A program made the translations under genes and the position numbers. From Timema cristinae (lineage: Eukaryota; Arthropoda; Insecta; Phasmatodea; Timematidae), in the NCBI GenBank assembly GCA_039000515.1, contig JBCFYV010000016.1:62001-126000 (forward strand): a stretch of DNA of 64,000 nucleotides, read 5' to 3'. Shown one piece after another: positions 31,131 to 43,823 of this stretch. Each line of letters begins with the position of its first letter. The stretch's first letter is position 1. The notes under the pieces are model-generated. The model saw nothing but the letters and a program-made list of their open reading frames with translations, did not search any database and had not been told where the DNA came from.

Positions 31131-31759
31131 AGGCCCTTAGCTCTCAACCATTTCATTTATAAAATTTTATCAGTTTTCCTTTAGTTTACATTTCCCATTC
31201 GTCTAGGCCTAATTTAATTATCTTTATTACTATCAAATGGTTAATTATAAGAAAGTGTGGGGTTTTATGGCAATTATAAGTTATGTAAATCATAACCAAA
31301 GTTGTAAGAAATATATGTTTTAAATTTCAATTCATTAACTTCATTTTCAGACCTTTAAATAATGAAAAACTATTAGATTAAAAGTTTAAAGTCTTTATTG
31401 GAATATTAGTGTCATCCAAATTTATTACTTTTACTTTTCATTTTAAGCATCGTGCAGAGTATTAATAGCTGAACCCGGAAGCTGGGAGATGCACCTGTGG
31501 CTTGCACGTGTGGTATTTCAGGAGGGTGGGGGTTTTTGGCGTGCACTCCTGGCCAATTAGCACATTCGATTTAGCGTATGTGTTTGACCCTATGTGGAAG
31601 GAAAGCGTGAGACGGGACACTGGCCGGTTAGCACGCAAACAGATAAGATCTGTATTCAACAAGTATTTTTCGTAACTTGGAAAGATAGGTTTTGAGATGG
31701 GTGGAAAGAGATGTAGACCAGGTTGCACTGGGATTCTGTATCTTTTCTTTCCCTTTGAA

Positions 31760-31796
31760 AGAGAGTCGTCATGTCGTTCACGACAGTCGACTCTCT
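31760..31796. other. Perfect two-stage hairpin
   Basis: Outer arms AGAGAGTCG and CGACTCTCT (9 bp) enclose inner arms TGTCGT and ACGACA (6 bp) around a 2-base loop, with a 3- and 2-base internal bulge. It could form in RNA from either strand. Function unknown. Confidence 0.6.
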
Positions 31797-32564
31797 CTAC
31801 GAGCAAAATGCGATTACGGATCTCCTTTTGAGCGACTTTACAATCGACGAGTCTCGTACGCCATCGAGAAATGTATCGAAGGGTCCAATAGCTCGCGGTA
31901 GGAAGTCAACGATCTCGTTACGTAGGTAAGTAAAAGTTTTCACGTCATATTATTAATGTTAAATATGTTTAGATTGTGAATTTAGGGATTATAATACTAC
32001 ACTCTCACGTAATAATTATAATAGCTGTGTTCTATTTATATTAAATCCAAAACAAAGCAACGACGTTATAAATATTTAATGAGATAATATAAGCTTGATG
32101 TCGAGGTTATGTGCCACTCTGGTTCTAGTAGCTATACAATTATTTTATCATATTTTCCACCACAATACACACAAATGACTAGAAAAAGAATATCTACCCA
32201 AAATAACTAATAGGAAAAAATATTAAAAACACCCAAACATAAAAAAATTATTTTTCAAACTAAAAATAAGGCATAAACTTTCTGTTTCAAATTTCTAGGC
32301 TATCTTTTATCTAAATATTTTTTATTCTTTAAATAAAATATTATCTTTTAAGTACAACATTGTAATTGAAATAAGCTTAGCACGAAAAATATTTGATGAT
32401 TTGTTTAAGCTAGGAATAAATAGATGATGAGAGTGAAATTTTAAGATGCGCGCGCATCACTGTAACAAAAAAGTAACAGGTTGAAGGTAAACCGCTCACT
32501 AAGTCTCGAAAAAAAAAAAGCTACCAACAAAATAGAAATAGAACCTCTGTTAGTCGCGCATGTT

Positions 32565-32618
32565 GGTACGCTCATAGAGAAATGTATACTATGTTATTCC
32601 TTTCTCTATGGTACGCTC
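32565..32618. repeat. 36-bp inverted-repeat insert flanked by a 9-bp direct repeat
   Basis: GGTACGCTC occurs at 32565-32573 and 32610-32618. Between them the 36 bases begin ATAGAGAAA and end TTTCTCTAT, its exact complement. This is the layout of a tiny transposon relic with a target duplication, although it is too short for a normal MITE. Confidence 0.5.
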
Positions 32619-33162
32619 GTCGCCTCTGATCACTGTTTTCATATATATAATATTTATCCACATGTTTCTAGTTTCTACATTCACAACACGTGTTTTAGTT
32701 TCATACAAGTGCGAATTATATATATGCTAATAAATTATATTCAGTAGTGATTTAAATTGAATATTTTGATTAATATTATTTACTATTCGTAAATATTAGT
32801 GAAAAAAATTGTGCTTATAGACTTTTTCAAGTGCTCCAATATAATTGAGGTTAACTATTCGTATGTATTATTTATTGATATAAATTAAAATATTATTATT
32901 TAACATAATTAATACTAAATATTATCATTTTATTGTAATTAATTATTTGCATGCAATTAAAAACTATTTTTTAATGATGCTAAAGAAGTATAACTTCTCG
33001 CGCGCGTAAATAAGTAAACACACCCATTTTTATTTTATTTTAAATGTTATAAACTCTTATGCTAGGCCTAGGCTATTTTATGCTACAACTAGCTAAATAA
33101 CAAACTATTTTAATTACACGATCAATTTATTTGTGGCTTTCGATGTTTATTATATTTTTAAA

Positions 33163-33452
33163 TTATTATTATTATTATTATTAGCACCGCGTCTTACTAC
33201 CCGTTCGGGTTATACGCACTTACGCTAATGTGTAGTGGTAGGGTGATTGTGAGATGAAATGAAGGACCTACAGTTTAACGTGGAATCCGAACCACGGTGG
33301 AGACCTGGCATTCCTCACATTCACAAGATGTCTTGTCAGAGGTGAAGGAAGGGTTTGGTAATCAGATAAATCTTTGCCGGGACCGAGGTTTGAACCCCGG
33401 CCGCCAGCATAGAAGTCTGACACCTTACCCCTAGACCACCAGGTCACCCTTA
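33163..33452 (-). repeat. tRNA-derived SINE family 1, full length
   Basis: Same architecture as 14090-14391. The 12-bp duplication TATATTTTTAAA occurs at 33151-33162 and 33453-33464. Confidence 0.88.
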
Positions 33453-33584
33453 TATATTTTTAAACTTAAAATGTAAGCTATACAGTCTTGGCTGTAATAA
33501 TTATGTTGATTAGGAGTTTTATTACAGTGGGTAATTATTAATTAACAACTTACTATGTGTTGGTACACATAATATAGCTGCAGA

Positions 33585-33822
33585 AATCATTGCTGGAGGA
33601 TATTTGGGGTGGATTTTGGCTGTGGAAGAAGACATGTTCTACCGTGAACAATTACGAGTGCAACGGAGAAGATTAAGGGATACTTCAGACCCCTTTGATA
33701 TGCATGAAGAGCAGTTTATCGATTTATTTCGTATCTTTCATGCTATGGCAAGGGATTTGATTGAAGCCTTAAGATATCACTTGCAGAAAGAACGCTCTCA
33801 TGGCATTTCTGTGGAAGTACAG
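33585..33822 (+). pseudogene. HARBI1-like gene, N-terminal exon
   Basis: Plus-strand exon after a CTGCAG acceptor, reading AGGYLGWILAVEEDMFYRE through FIDLFRIFHAMARDLIEAL and ending SHGISVEVQ at a GT donor (33823). The pattern matches the N-terminal helical part of HARBI1-type nucleases. It pairs in phase with the exon at 36468. The intron holds the LTR-like insertion at 34170-35810. Confidence 0.6.
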
Positions 33823-34165
33823 GTTTGTTTAAATAGGTCTATGTTTAACACACACAAACACACTAAAATTGATTAACTTGTAACTAAGGGTGAATGTTTA
33901 AATTTACATATAAGCCTATAACCTAAACCTGTTGGAAGTAAGCTAGACATTACATTTTGTTTTTTCTTGTGGGATCATTATTTGAATTCAAACTTTTTGG
34001 TAGCCAAAAGGGGAACAAAATAAAATAGCTTCTGTTATGGTACCCATAAAGTATATTTTATTATTTTAAATTTAAAATATATCTAATTTATTACTGTACA
34101 CACACACTTTAGAAGACGGAGATATGAATAATACAGTATAAAGTTTCAAAAGTTTATGCGTGGTC

Positions 34166-35814
34166 ATAATGCAACACCCTCCACTGTCCCTGTAGGAAAG
34201 GCCCTTAAAACTACGGGAAAGGGGGGATGTGTATACATGAAATATCATTAACAAATTAAAGAGCAAATATTTTAAAACAGGAATACTTTAATCATCTTCA
34301 AAAAACAAATAGACAAGAGGATAATGGCCTTAATTCAAACTTCCTAGTAGCTACTATCCATAAAGAAAACATTGCATCTTGAAAACTAACTTCTTAAACT
34401 TGACTTACGGTCTTTGCTATCATATTACAGAATGATAGTATAATTAATATATACCAAATTTTTCCAACAAAATTTAAGGTAATAATTTTAATTAACAATT
34501 ATATTCAATGAAATCTTAAGTCCATCAATTTACATTAACTCAAAGTATAAATCGATAAAATAAAATGGACACAGAATAAAACGCTAAAAATAGCGTATAC
34601 CAACAAAGTGTTGATAACTAACTCTAACAATTTGCAACGTATGACAATCATACTGACACCTAAACAATATTTGAAGAGTAAACAAAGCTAAAGCCAGGCG
34701 CAATCGCCCCATTGCGTTGACTAGAGACACGCCAAATTATAAATACGGGTTTCATTCCCGACACGCCTAATATCCTAGAAAACAGTTTAATAATATTGAA
34801 AGCATAGTTACAGCCTGGTCTAACCTCCATGACCCTGATACATTGATACATAACATGCAAATAAAGAGTCTATTTATATTAAACAAATTAAATTTCCCGG
34901 TCTATCTTTCATGACCCTGATACATAATAAGCAAATAAAAAAGTTTATCTCTATTAAACGAATGAATTTCTCGGTCCATCCTCCATGACCCTGATACCTA
35001 TGATGCTGTTTCTATAAATGAAATTTAATTATACCAATCGGTCCAAACTCCCTGGTCCCTCCTCCAGGACCTCCATACACGTAACGCTGTCATACAATGC
35101 TCTGTTGCAATGATATATTGCAATGACCTGTCGGCAATGCCCCCTGGCAATGCTCTGTCCCTATACAATTTACATATTCTTATATATACTCTTTCTGAAT
35201 CTAGCACACAAAACAAGGGGGGAAAGTTCATATTCAAGCCAGTCACGTAACCACAGGCATTACGTCATTATACATCAGTCTCTTCTTTCTTCCTGGTCTC
35301 TGATTGGCCGTCAGCCGACGCATTGCAGCAAAACATGAATATTTGAAGTTGACCTCTCTCGACAGCCGTTGGAAGCGTCTGTTGCTAGGAGACGGTCGCC
35401 ATGGTCTTCCCCCAGGTGGCAACACTGCGCAGATATGATTTGTCAGCTTGACCCTCAGGAACGTCGTTTAGTCATAATGTTTTTCTCGGGCCGGTTACAG
35501 CTTTGGACATTTCTTGTAGTCGCCCGCGACCCAGCCGGGCCGTTTTGACTTGGCAGGATTCTAGTGATGTCAGCTTGGAGATTCAAGGTACGTGACGAAC
35601 AACTCGTTTTGTAGACAGACAATATTGGATGAATAAAGAACGTTTATTTGATGTGTGATGGTTGGGCTGCATTGGGCTATAATAGTGAATAGTACTATTA
35701 TAGGTTACGTCGGAGTTATTAAGGAGTGGGTAGTATGTTATACGTGATGAAGCGTGTAGAATCAGGTTGGGTGGGGTAGCAATTAACAATACGAAGATTG
35801 TATTGTTACAATAA
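34166..35814 (+). repeat. Solo LTR-like insertion 3
   Basis: Proposed borders 34170-35810 (TGCAACACCCTCC to TTGTTACA) with ATAA on each side (34166-34169 and 35811-35814). A 4-bp AT match alone is weak evidence, so the left border is tentative. The right end is firm by analogy: a 9-bp hairpin with arms TAACAATAC and GTATTGTTA at 35784-35808, two bases before the end. A splice donor, AAG|GTACGT, lies at 35588. The part from 35000 to 35590 is G/C-richer, as expected for R/U5. The last 200 bases resemble 62860-63058. It lies in an intron of the HARBI1-like gene. Confidence 0.5.
34813..35036. repeat. Degenerate tandem repeat, about 75-85 bp units
   Basis: Three units, each starting near CGGTC-ATC--CCATGACCCTGATAC and followed by an AAATAAA and TATTAAAC block (about 34813, 34898 and 34973). 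The third is shorter. They lie inside LTR-like insertion 3, upstream of its presumed transcription start. Confidence 0.7.
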
Positions 35815-36467
35815 ACAATTAAAGCAAAACTCTACAAAATCACACAAGATCATGTATATTAACAAACATGCTGAGTTCTCTTTGTTGTTTGTGCATATCA
35901 ATATCTGACTTAATCAATATTTTATATTATCTTGTTAAAATTGCTTATTTTGTAATATTATTTATACATATTTATCAAGATTTAAATTATTTGTTGTTGA
36001 ATGTTGGATTAAGCTAGCTAGGATAGAAGTATAGTGATAAATCTATTAATAATATGCTGATTTAAAAATAATGTAGGGCCAAATTGAAAACAAAACAAAA
36101 TAACCCTAAAAAGCTCTACATGAAAGGTGCTATGCCCACAAAATCTATTAAAATTAAAAGTTATATAACATATATTTTCTTTGTATTGAGTCCTCTACAG
36201 TGCAACATCTCCATAGAAATTCAAAGTAGAGTTTTGTAATTTGTTGCAATTTTTATTTTTCACCAATACATGGCTAAACTATTTGTTTTTAGATTAAAAC
36301 ATTTAAGAATATAATTTAGTATACAATCTTTAAAAATTACAGCAATAAAAAGTATTCTTTTAAACGATTATTGAAAGATAAAAACACTAAATTTAGCAGA
36401 GGAAGATAGTATAGTATTTGTCAAGTGTATGAATGTAGAGAACACTTTAAAAAAATATATATTTCAG
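35815..36467. other. Intron sequence, unassigned
   Basis: AT-rich sequence between LTR-like insertion 3 and the next HARBI1-like exon. Nothing recognised. Confidence 0.4.
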
Positions 36468-36788
36468 GTTCTTGCTGCTATAAGATTCTATTCTGTTGGC
36501 TGCTATTAGCGAGCAATAGGCCAGGATTGGAATCTGACTTTAAGCCAAACTTCGGTGTCAAGAGCTATAACAGCTGTAACAGAGGCTATTAATAATATGC
36601 TTCTGCGCCACTGGGTGAAATTCCCAATGGAGCGGCAAAAAGCCAGAGACAAATTCCACAATGCTAGGCAGCAATTTGTTGGTGCCATAGGCGTAATAGA
36701 TTGCAGCCATATTTCAATTTTGGACCCACAACTTCACGAGGAAGTGACTGTCAATCATCATGGATATCATTCACTTAATGTTCAGGTG
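36468..36788 (+). pseudogene. HARBI1-like gene, central exon with one stop
   Basis: Acceptor TTTCAG at 36467. It opens VLAAIRFYSVGCY, then an in-frame TAG, then NLTLSQTSVSRAITAVTEAI, PMERQKARDKF and the catalytic-Asp motif VGAIGVIDCSHISILDP, with HHGYHSLNVQV at the end. This is the first Asp block of a DDE_Tnp_4 nuclease. A donor GTAAGT follows. The stop makes the gene a pseudogene unless it is an assembly or sequencing error. Confidence 0.68.
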
Positions 36789-37473
36789 GTAAGTTTATAA
36801 AATATACAAATATTATAACCATTCATAGTAGTAAAGAGTTGTAAAGTGTTTGTGTTTAGGTAGGGCATTTCGAGATATAATATTTTTAATTGGATATATT
36901 AATTTAGATCACATGAAAATATCAAACGCATTAAGTCAGCATTGAAATAAAAAAAAAATCTGGAGTATTATTACATGATTGTTACAGTATTAAAGGACAG
37001 TATACATAAAAATAAATGTTAATACTTAGGCTCAAATAAACACAAAAGCTACGGAGGATTACAATTATTGTGTATTCAATTTTTAGGTGATATTAGTCCT
37101 ATCTCTTTTGTCTCTCTATATCTTTTACAATAATATTTTCAAAACTTGATCAAAACTTTTCACTCACTTCTAATTGTATTAAGTGTTCTCCTATAATTGA
37201 GTTATACATGTTAAGGCAACTTGTAGAAACAATTAAACAAAAATGTTATGCAGGTTTGCATGTGTAAATTTACTGTGTAATCAACATGTACTTTCATTCA
37301 TTATTGGGGACAAGCAAACTGAGAAAATAACATTAATGTATTATTTCACTTTTCAGAACCATAAACCATACACTCTCCAGAAGGACTTTTCACAACATAT
37401 TTACATGATTACTGTTGGTAACAAGTTTATTTATCTATCAAGTATTTTTTTAAATTTTTTTTGTTTGTTTAAG
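36789..37473. other. Intron of the HARBI1-like gene
   Basis: AT-rich, bounded by GTAAGT and a TTTAAG acceptor. No other feature seen. Confidence 0.45.
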
Positions 37474-37640
37474 ATTTGTGACCCAGACCTTCACATTTTG
37501 AATGTAAATCCTAGATGGGGAGGTGCCAGGCATGATGCATTTATATGGTCTTCTTCTCCAGCACGCCTAGTGATGGAAATGTGGCATGACAGAGGAGAAA
37601 GGCACACTTGGCTTCTTGGAGAGTTTTTTTTAAAAATGTT
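37474..37640 (+). pseudogene. HARBI1-like gene, third exon, then truncation
   Basis: Reads ICDPDLHILNVNPRWGGARH, DAFIWSSSPARLVMEMW and HTWLLGEF. The Asp-containing ICD and W-G-DA block and WLLG motif are those of HARBI1-like proteins. The usual sequence after WLLGD, including the catalytic Glu, was not found before LINE C at 38196, so the C-terminus is missing or lies elsewhere. Confidence 0.65.
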
Positions 37641-38195
37641 TTGTACTATAAATAACTATTTTATTCAGAAGTGTATTTGTTTATATATTATTTATTTAAA
37701 CCTTTGTCAACCAATTTGTAGCACTTAGTAAAAACATTCCTATTAAGATGTTAAATCAATTTCCAAAATGTTTCACGCATTTAAAATTACTATTGTCCTA
37801 TTAAACAGATCATTGAGTCACAACTTTAAAACTAAAAACTACCGAATGTTTGAAAATAGCCTAGGAAATGCACATGAGGATCACACTCGTTGCTGCCTTT
37901 AAATTTAAAGCAATACCTTCTTTTAGATAATTGCAGAGCCAACTGAAAGCTGCAAGTCTAATAACAATAAAGCACCAGTACAATCTTGTTATTTTTAAAA
38001 CTTGTAATGTCTATTGTGTTATGAGTTTCCAATATAGTGGACATATAATTAAAAATCAGTTTAATGATTATTATTATATAAGATTAAAAGTTTTGTTTAG
38101 TTTTATTTTCACATTTAAATATACATTTCATTTTTTTAAACTGCGTCTCCTTTTCTGGTTATACACACACATAAACTATTTTGTTTTAATTACTG
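37641..38195. other. Unassigned AT-rich flank
   Basis: Between the truncated HARBI1-like exon and LINE C. No feature recognised. Confidence 0.4.
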
Positions 38196-38553
38196 TTATT
38201 ATTAATATTATTATTGTTTAAAGGCCCATCGACACATCGAGGTCATTAGGGCCTTGGAATATATTAAAAACATAATAAAATCCCCACAGGGGAAAGAGAT
38301 ACAACATTCACCATAGGAGTGCTCAAATGGGCTTTTGGTATAAATTAAGATGTACACCTACTAAAAAAAAAACCACAAGTGTATCACTCCAATAAAAAGA
38401 CAAAACAAACATATTAAAATATAACACGTTAAAATGACACAACATGTTAAAATTATAATACGTTAAAAAGACAAAACATGTTAAATTGTAATAAAACTGT
38501 TAAAAGATCTCAATATGAGATAATATCCAAAAGAGCCACTTTATAAAAGTGAC

Positions 38554-41500
38554 TCAAATGGCATTAAAAAGATCCGCCTGGCGTATAAAACGGAGTAAAC
38601 AAATAACTCCATCCGCGCTATCGCGTAATAAAACACGTAGGTCACCTTTAAAATCAAGAGCCAGACGGATAGGGGCTAGTTTGCGACACTCCACAAAAAT
38701 GTGACGCACACTAAGGGGAGTATCACAAACCTCACACACTGGAGGTGGATCCCCTCTCAGTAAAAAACTATGGGTCAATGAAGTATGCCCGACGCGGAGT
38801 CTCGTCACGATGACCTCCTCTCTTCTAGACTTTCGTATAGAAGAGGGCCATCGCGACACACCGTCCCTTATGGACCGCAGGTTGTTCTGAGCAGGGGTCG
38901 AGACCCACTAATCGTGCCAGGTGCGTAAGACTCCACGCCGAACATAACCCTTTAGGTCTAAAAACATGACACCCAGACTCGCCTCCGGAGGCAGGCGTGC
39001 TGCCTCCTTGGCTGCCTGGTCCGCCAGTTCATTTCCTGAAAGACCAGCGTGACCAGGAATCCAGCAAAAGGCGAGCCGGGTGCTTAATGAATCAATTTTT
39101 AAAATTTGCTCATGTATCATCTGCACGAGGGGATTCCAGGAGTAGAGTGTGGACAATGCCAACAGAGCACTCATGGAATCCGTGCAGATGAGAACAGAAC
39201 GGTGACACGATATACAAAACATAGAGATTTAAAAATGGCATATAGTTCAGCTGTAAAAACACTGGATTCACCAGGTAGAGCAAATTTAAAATTGGATCCT
39301 TCCACAACAAAAGCACATCCCACGGAGGCCCCGCATTTTGAGCCATCCGTATAAATGCGTTTAAACCCTCGAAAGCGGGTTGCGAGGAGCTCATTAAAGG
39401 TCCTCTCGTATAAGAAGTGTGGGGTGGTCGCTTTAGGGAACTTGACAAGATCAAAATGGCATTGAGGTAGGCGTATCTTCCAGGGAGAAACTCGACCTGG
39501 GGATGTGGGGATAGCCTTTGGCAGGACTATCCCACACGTGTAAAAAACCGATAGCATCCTGATCCCAACCGGCCTTGTACTACGCCATTTGGTTTCTTAC
39601 AAGACACGGTTAGGGGGATGAAACACAGGACGATAGGCAACATGCTGCGCCATACAATGAAGTTTCGACACGTAAGATGCCAAAAGATAGGACCGCCGGT
39701 AGGAAAGAGGGGGCTCACCGGCGTCGGCACAGATGCTGACGACTGGACTGGTACGAAAGGCACCAGTAGCCAGTCTAATGCCAGCATGGTGGACACTATC
39801 TAGCATCTTTAACGCCGAAGGTCTAGCTGAACCATAAACAAAACTGCCATAGTCTAGTTTAGATCTTACCAAAGCCCTATACAGGCGCATCGAGGTTTCC
39901 CTATCTGCACCCCAGGACCGACCGCTAACTACTTTGAGCAGGTTTAGTGCTTTTATAGACCTCGCTTTCAAGTCCTTGATGTGGAGGATCCAAGTTAATT
40001 TAAAATCAAATAAAAGTCCCAGAAACTTTACGGTTTCTGAGACTGGTAGAACGGCGTCGTTCATTAAAATATTGGGGGCTGGCTGTATTCCACGTAATCT
40101 ATGGAAGTGGACGACCGTCGTTTTGGCTGCAGAGAAGCGAAAGCCATTACGCGATGCCCACGACCAAAGATTGTTAACACTCAGTTGTATCTGTCGTTCA
40201 GCCCTGTGGAGACTTGACGAACTGCAATAAATTGCGTAGTCATCCACAAAAAGGCATGAACGAACAGGTAAGCGCACGTTGTCCACAACACTATTTATCG
40301 CGATAGCGAACAACGTACAGCTCAAAATACTACCCTGAGGCACCCCATTTTCTTGAATAAAATCATTGGATAAGGTGTTATTCAACCTTACCCGGAAGTG
40401 TCTATCCGACATAAAATTAGATATAAAAGAAGGAAGGTTTCCTCGAAACCCCCAATTAAAAAGTGTTTTCAAAATTCCGTACCGCCAGGTGGTGTCTAAC
40501 GCTTTCTCCAGATCGAAGAAAACAGCCAGAAGGTGCTGTTTATGGAGAAAAGCGTCACGAACAGCCGTCTCTAAACGGACAAGATGATCATCTGTAGATC
40601 GGTTCCGGCGAAAACCACATTGAATATTAGATAGCAGATTGCGGGATTCTAAATACCATATAAGTAGCTTATTATTTATTTTTTCCAATATTTTACACAC
40701 ACAACTAGTTAAAGCTATCGGTCGATAACTAGTTGGCTCTATATAACGGGATAACGATTGCTTGCCTCCAAAGTGTTGGGAACTGATGAGAATCCCAGAC
40801 ACTATTGAAAAGGTCCAGAAGATATGCGTGTCCGACAGGGGCAGCTGCCGCAACATTTCATAGTGGATATCATCTGGACCGGAAGCTGTGTTACCCGCCT
40901 GGGTGAGGGCATAGGTCAGTTCATCTTGCGTGAAAGGGGAATTATAATCCTCCCCCGACTCGGACCAAAATCAATAGTACGGTGCTCTATGCTCCTCTTA
41001 TGCACCGCGAACTCGTTAGAGTAGCTCGCAGTGCTAGAAATAGCGGCGAACATCGAGCCCAATACATTGGCGACCTCCATAGGGGAGGAGACAAGTGAAC
41101 CGTTAGACATGAGTGCGGGTATTTTATTAATGGTATTTTTGCTACTACGTAATTTACGAATATGGTCCCAAGCTTTGGTTGTGGGAGTGGAAATAGTAAG
41201 GGTAGAAATAAAATGTCTCCAAGACTCTCTTCTGCTTTCTCGAATAATACGGCGAGCTCTAACGCGTAGAATCCGGAATGACTCCAGCCAGATTCTCCGA
41301 AGTTGGACGTCGATGGAAGAGACGTAGGGCCCTCCGACGGTTAGAAATAGCCAGCCGGCACTCCTCGTTCCACCAGGGAACAGGACGGTGGCGCGGATTT
41401 AGGGATGGATGCCCTCGCCGCCGCTATGACCGTCGAAGTAAATTGCCCAGCCTTAACATCGACGTCAGGAGAAAGGGGTTCGTCGAATACAGCGAGCTCG

Positions 41501-42213
41501 CGGAATTTATCCCAGTTAGCACGTTTAAGAACCCATTGGGGGAACCGTGCTGTACTGGGAGGATCTTGAATTTGAGAAAGGAGAATGGGAAAGTGATCGC
41601 TGCCACATAGGTCCGAGTGGACCTCCCAAAGGAAGTGGGCAGCGATTCCGGGACTACAAAATGTTAGGTCGATGGCAGAGGATACACCATTAAAGGTAGA
41701 GAAGTGTGTCTGGGTCCCGGTGTTCATTAACACCAGGTTTCCCGAGACAAGAATATCCTCTACCATCCTCCCACGTGCGTCAGTAATATTGGACCCCCAC
41801 ACCAGGTTATGCGCATTAAAGTCCCCCAAGATGATATAGGGGGCGGGAAGTTGTATAAAGAGGGCCTCTAGGGTCCTCTTAGGAACACGCTCTCCCGGTG
41901 GGAGGTAGATGCAACATATTGTTACCTCCAAAGGGAGGGAGACTCTGACAGCAATCATTTGGAGATCAGAAACGATATTAATATTCTTATGATATATATT
42001 GCTTCGTGCGAATATAGCCACACCTCCGCTAGCCCGATCAAAGAAAGGCTTGTCGGTACGATACACATCGTACCCACGAAGCATCGGGTTGTCATTTGGG
42101 CGGAAGTGGGTCTCCTGCAAACACAAGATGGAAGGATGCAGGGAAGAAATTTGTTGTTTAATTTCCTCTACACGAGCATAGAAACCCCTACAATTCCATT
42201 GTAGTAGCGTCAT
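38554..42213 (-). pseudogene. LINE C ORF2 (endonuclease, RT, RNase H), frameshifted
   Basis: Endonuclease 42213-41341 (LLQWNCRGFYAR, LQETHF, ILGDFNAHN, SDHFPILL). A deletion of about 10 bp near 41395, compared with copy A, shifts the frame. RT at 40856-39597 has FFDLEKALDTTW, ENGVPQGSILSCTL and CLFVDDYAIYC, the catalytic Asp pair included. RNase H at about 39400-38900 shows IYTDGSKCGAS, ICTDSMSALLAL and FCWIPGHAGLSGNELADQ. The C-terminal knuckle is CEVCDTPLSVRHIFVEC. Further shifts lie between the domains, and the RT lacks its N-terminal link to the endonuclease in frame. Confidence 0.88.
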
Positions 42214-42231
42214 ACTTAGTTAATATAATAT

Positions 42232-43823
42232 TTAGTTATCCTCGCAATCCATGTCACTATCCCTTAATAATAAAAATTGGTTGAGGGCCTTTTTAGGTCC
42301 TCTTGCCTTTCCCAGTCTCTCCTGGACCTCCCGCTTCAGGAGAGGCTTCGGTTTATTTTGGAGAGACTGGGTAGTCGGATCCTTGCGCGAAGGCTTTGTT
42401 AAGGCCTTCGACGCTTTTTTAATATCATTTATTTCGGCGGTCACTCGCTGGTCCTTCTTCAAGGCACCAGTGGTACTCGCCTTTACGCCTCACCTGTTCC
42501 GCCACTCATTCCGGGCTCTGGTGGCCCAGAGGCGAGAATGAGCGACTCAACAGTGGCCGCACGTAATTTATTTCCCCGAGGGGGGCTCAGGGGTGTTCCC
42601 CGCGGAGGGCTTGGGGGTGTTCCCCGCGGAGGGCTCGGGGGTGTTCCCCGCGGAGGGCTCGGGGGTGTACCCCGCGGAGGGCTCGGGGGGGTTCCCCGAG
42701 GAGCCCTCCTGGGTGGTACAGGTGGGGGAGACGACTTAGGTGGCAGTTGTGCCCCTATCGACAATTTCGGCGACACCTTGGTTGGCGCGTTTTCAATACG
42801 CATGTCTCGAGCAGAGACCAATGGCACAGGTCGCGATGACGTCTTAGCGAGATTAACTGCGCAATGGCAATTGGGACAGTTAATGTTTTGGCTGACAATC
42901 TGGCTGTATGATGTTTGGAATACCGGAGCCTGACTAGATGCGTATTCCTTGCGTGCCTGGGCATATGAGATCTTTTTTTCGGATTGAATCTCCAGAACTT
43001 TTTTTTCTACCTTCCATTTCGGACAGGCCCGAGACCAGGCAGAGTGTGGACCCTTGCAGTTTATGCAGAACTTCGGAAACTCACATGGTGTTTCGTGAGC
43101 CTCTTGTCCACAATCCGCACAGGTCGGCTTACCACGGCATCGCAGCTTCGTATGCCCAAATTCCTGACACTGAAAACAGCGCCTAGGATTAGGGACATAC
43201 GGCCGGACCCTGAGCACTTGGAAGCCTGCTCGGACCTCCTTTGGAAGGGTAGGTGTCGCAAAAGTTAGGATATACGTGTCAGTTTTTTTATCTTGTCCGT
43301 TCTTTTTGGTGCCAATACGGTACACTTCGGTGACGTGTTGAGGGGAAAGCTCCTCACAGATATCCTCAATGCTCATGCAGTCGAGGTCATAGCAAGTGAC
43401 CACTCCCTTGCAAACATTGAGGAACCTGTGAGTGTATACCTTCACCGGTATATGAGACGTATTGCTCAACGGTATTTCCGAGATTGCCATTACTCTTGAG
43501 GACTGGATGTCAGTTGTTGTCTGTATCATTATCGTGCCATCACGCAGTTTTTTTATTGATACGTCCGACTGTGCTACACCATTTATCACTCTTTCGAGGA
43601 TAAATGGGCTTACTCGCTTTAGACTTTCGTTTTCTTCTGCTCGATACATTACCAGGAAGCGGGGCTGGGGCCTCACCATTTCCTGGATTTTTTCAATTAA
43701 AGGGCTGGACGGCCTTACTCGTTTCCGCCTCTTATCTATATTACGACCCTGCGAGGGGCCGGGCAGTGAGTTGCCAGCAGTGTTTGGCAGTACGGTGCCA
43801 GCGGCGACAATGTTGTCGGCCAT
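42232..43823 (-). pseudogene. LINE C ORF1, one frameshift near the C-terminus
   Basis: Starts MADNIVAAGTVLPNTAG at 43823 and reads through the three zinc knuckles and a proline repeat of five or six RGTPPSPP units. A 1-bp deletion at about 42485, compared with copy A, shifts the frame. The C-terminal tail (ALTKPSRKDPTTQS to DMDCEDN) continues in another frame to 42232. Confidence 0.86.

Larger units (their letters stand above)
31131..33150. other. Unassigned AT-rich region with structured DNA motifs
   Basis: No recognisable protein. It holds a G/C-richer block (31460-31930) with a strong double hairpin (31760-31796) and a donor-like GGTAAGTA at 31924, a CG-rich palindrome at 32445-32458, and a 36-bp inverted-repeat insert at 32574-32609. 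Confidence 0.4.

Noticed and set aside
31462..31901. Overlapping frames on both strands as small genes
   Set aside because: No domain, no codon pattern and no start context; the block is better described as structured non-coding DNA.
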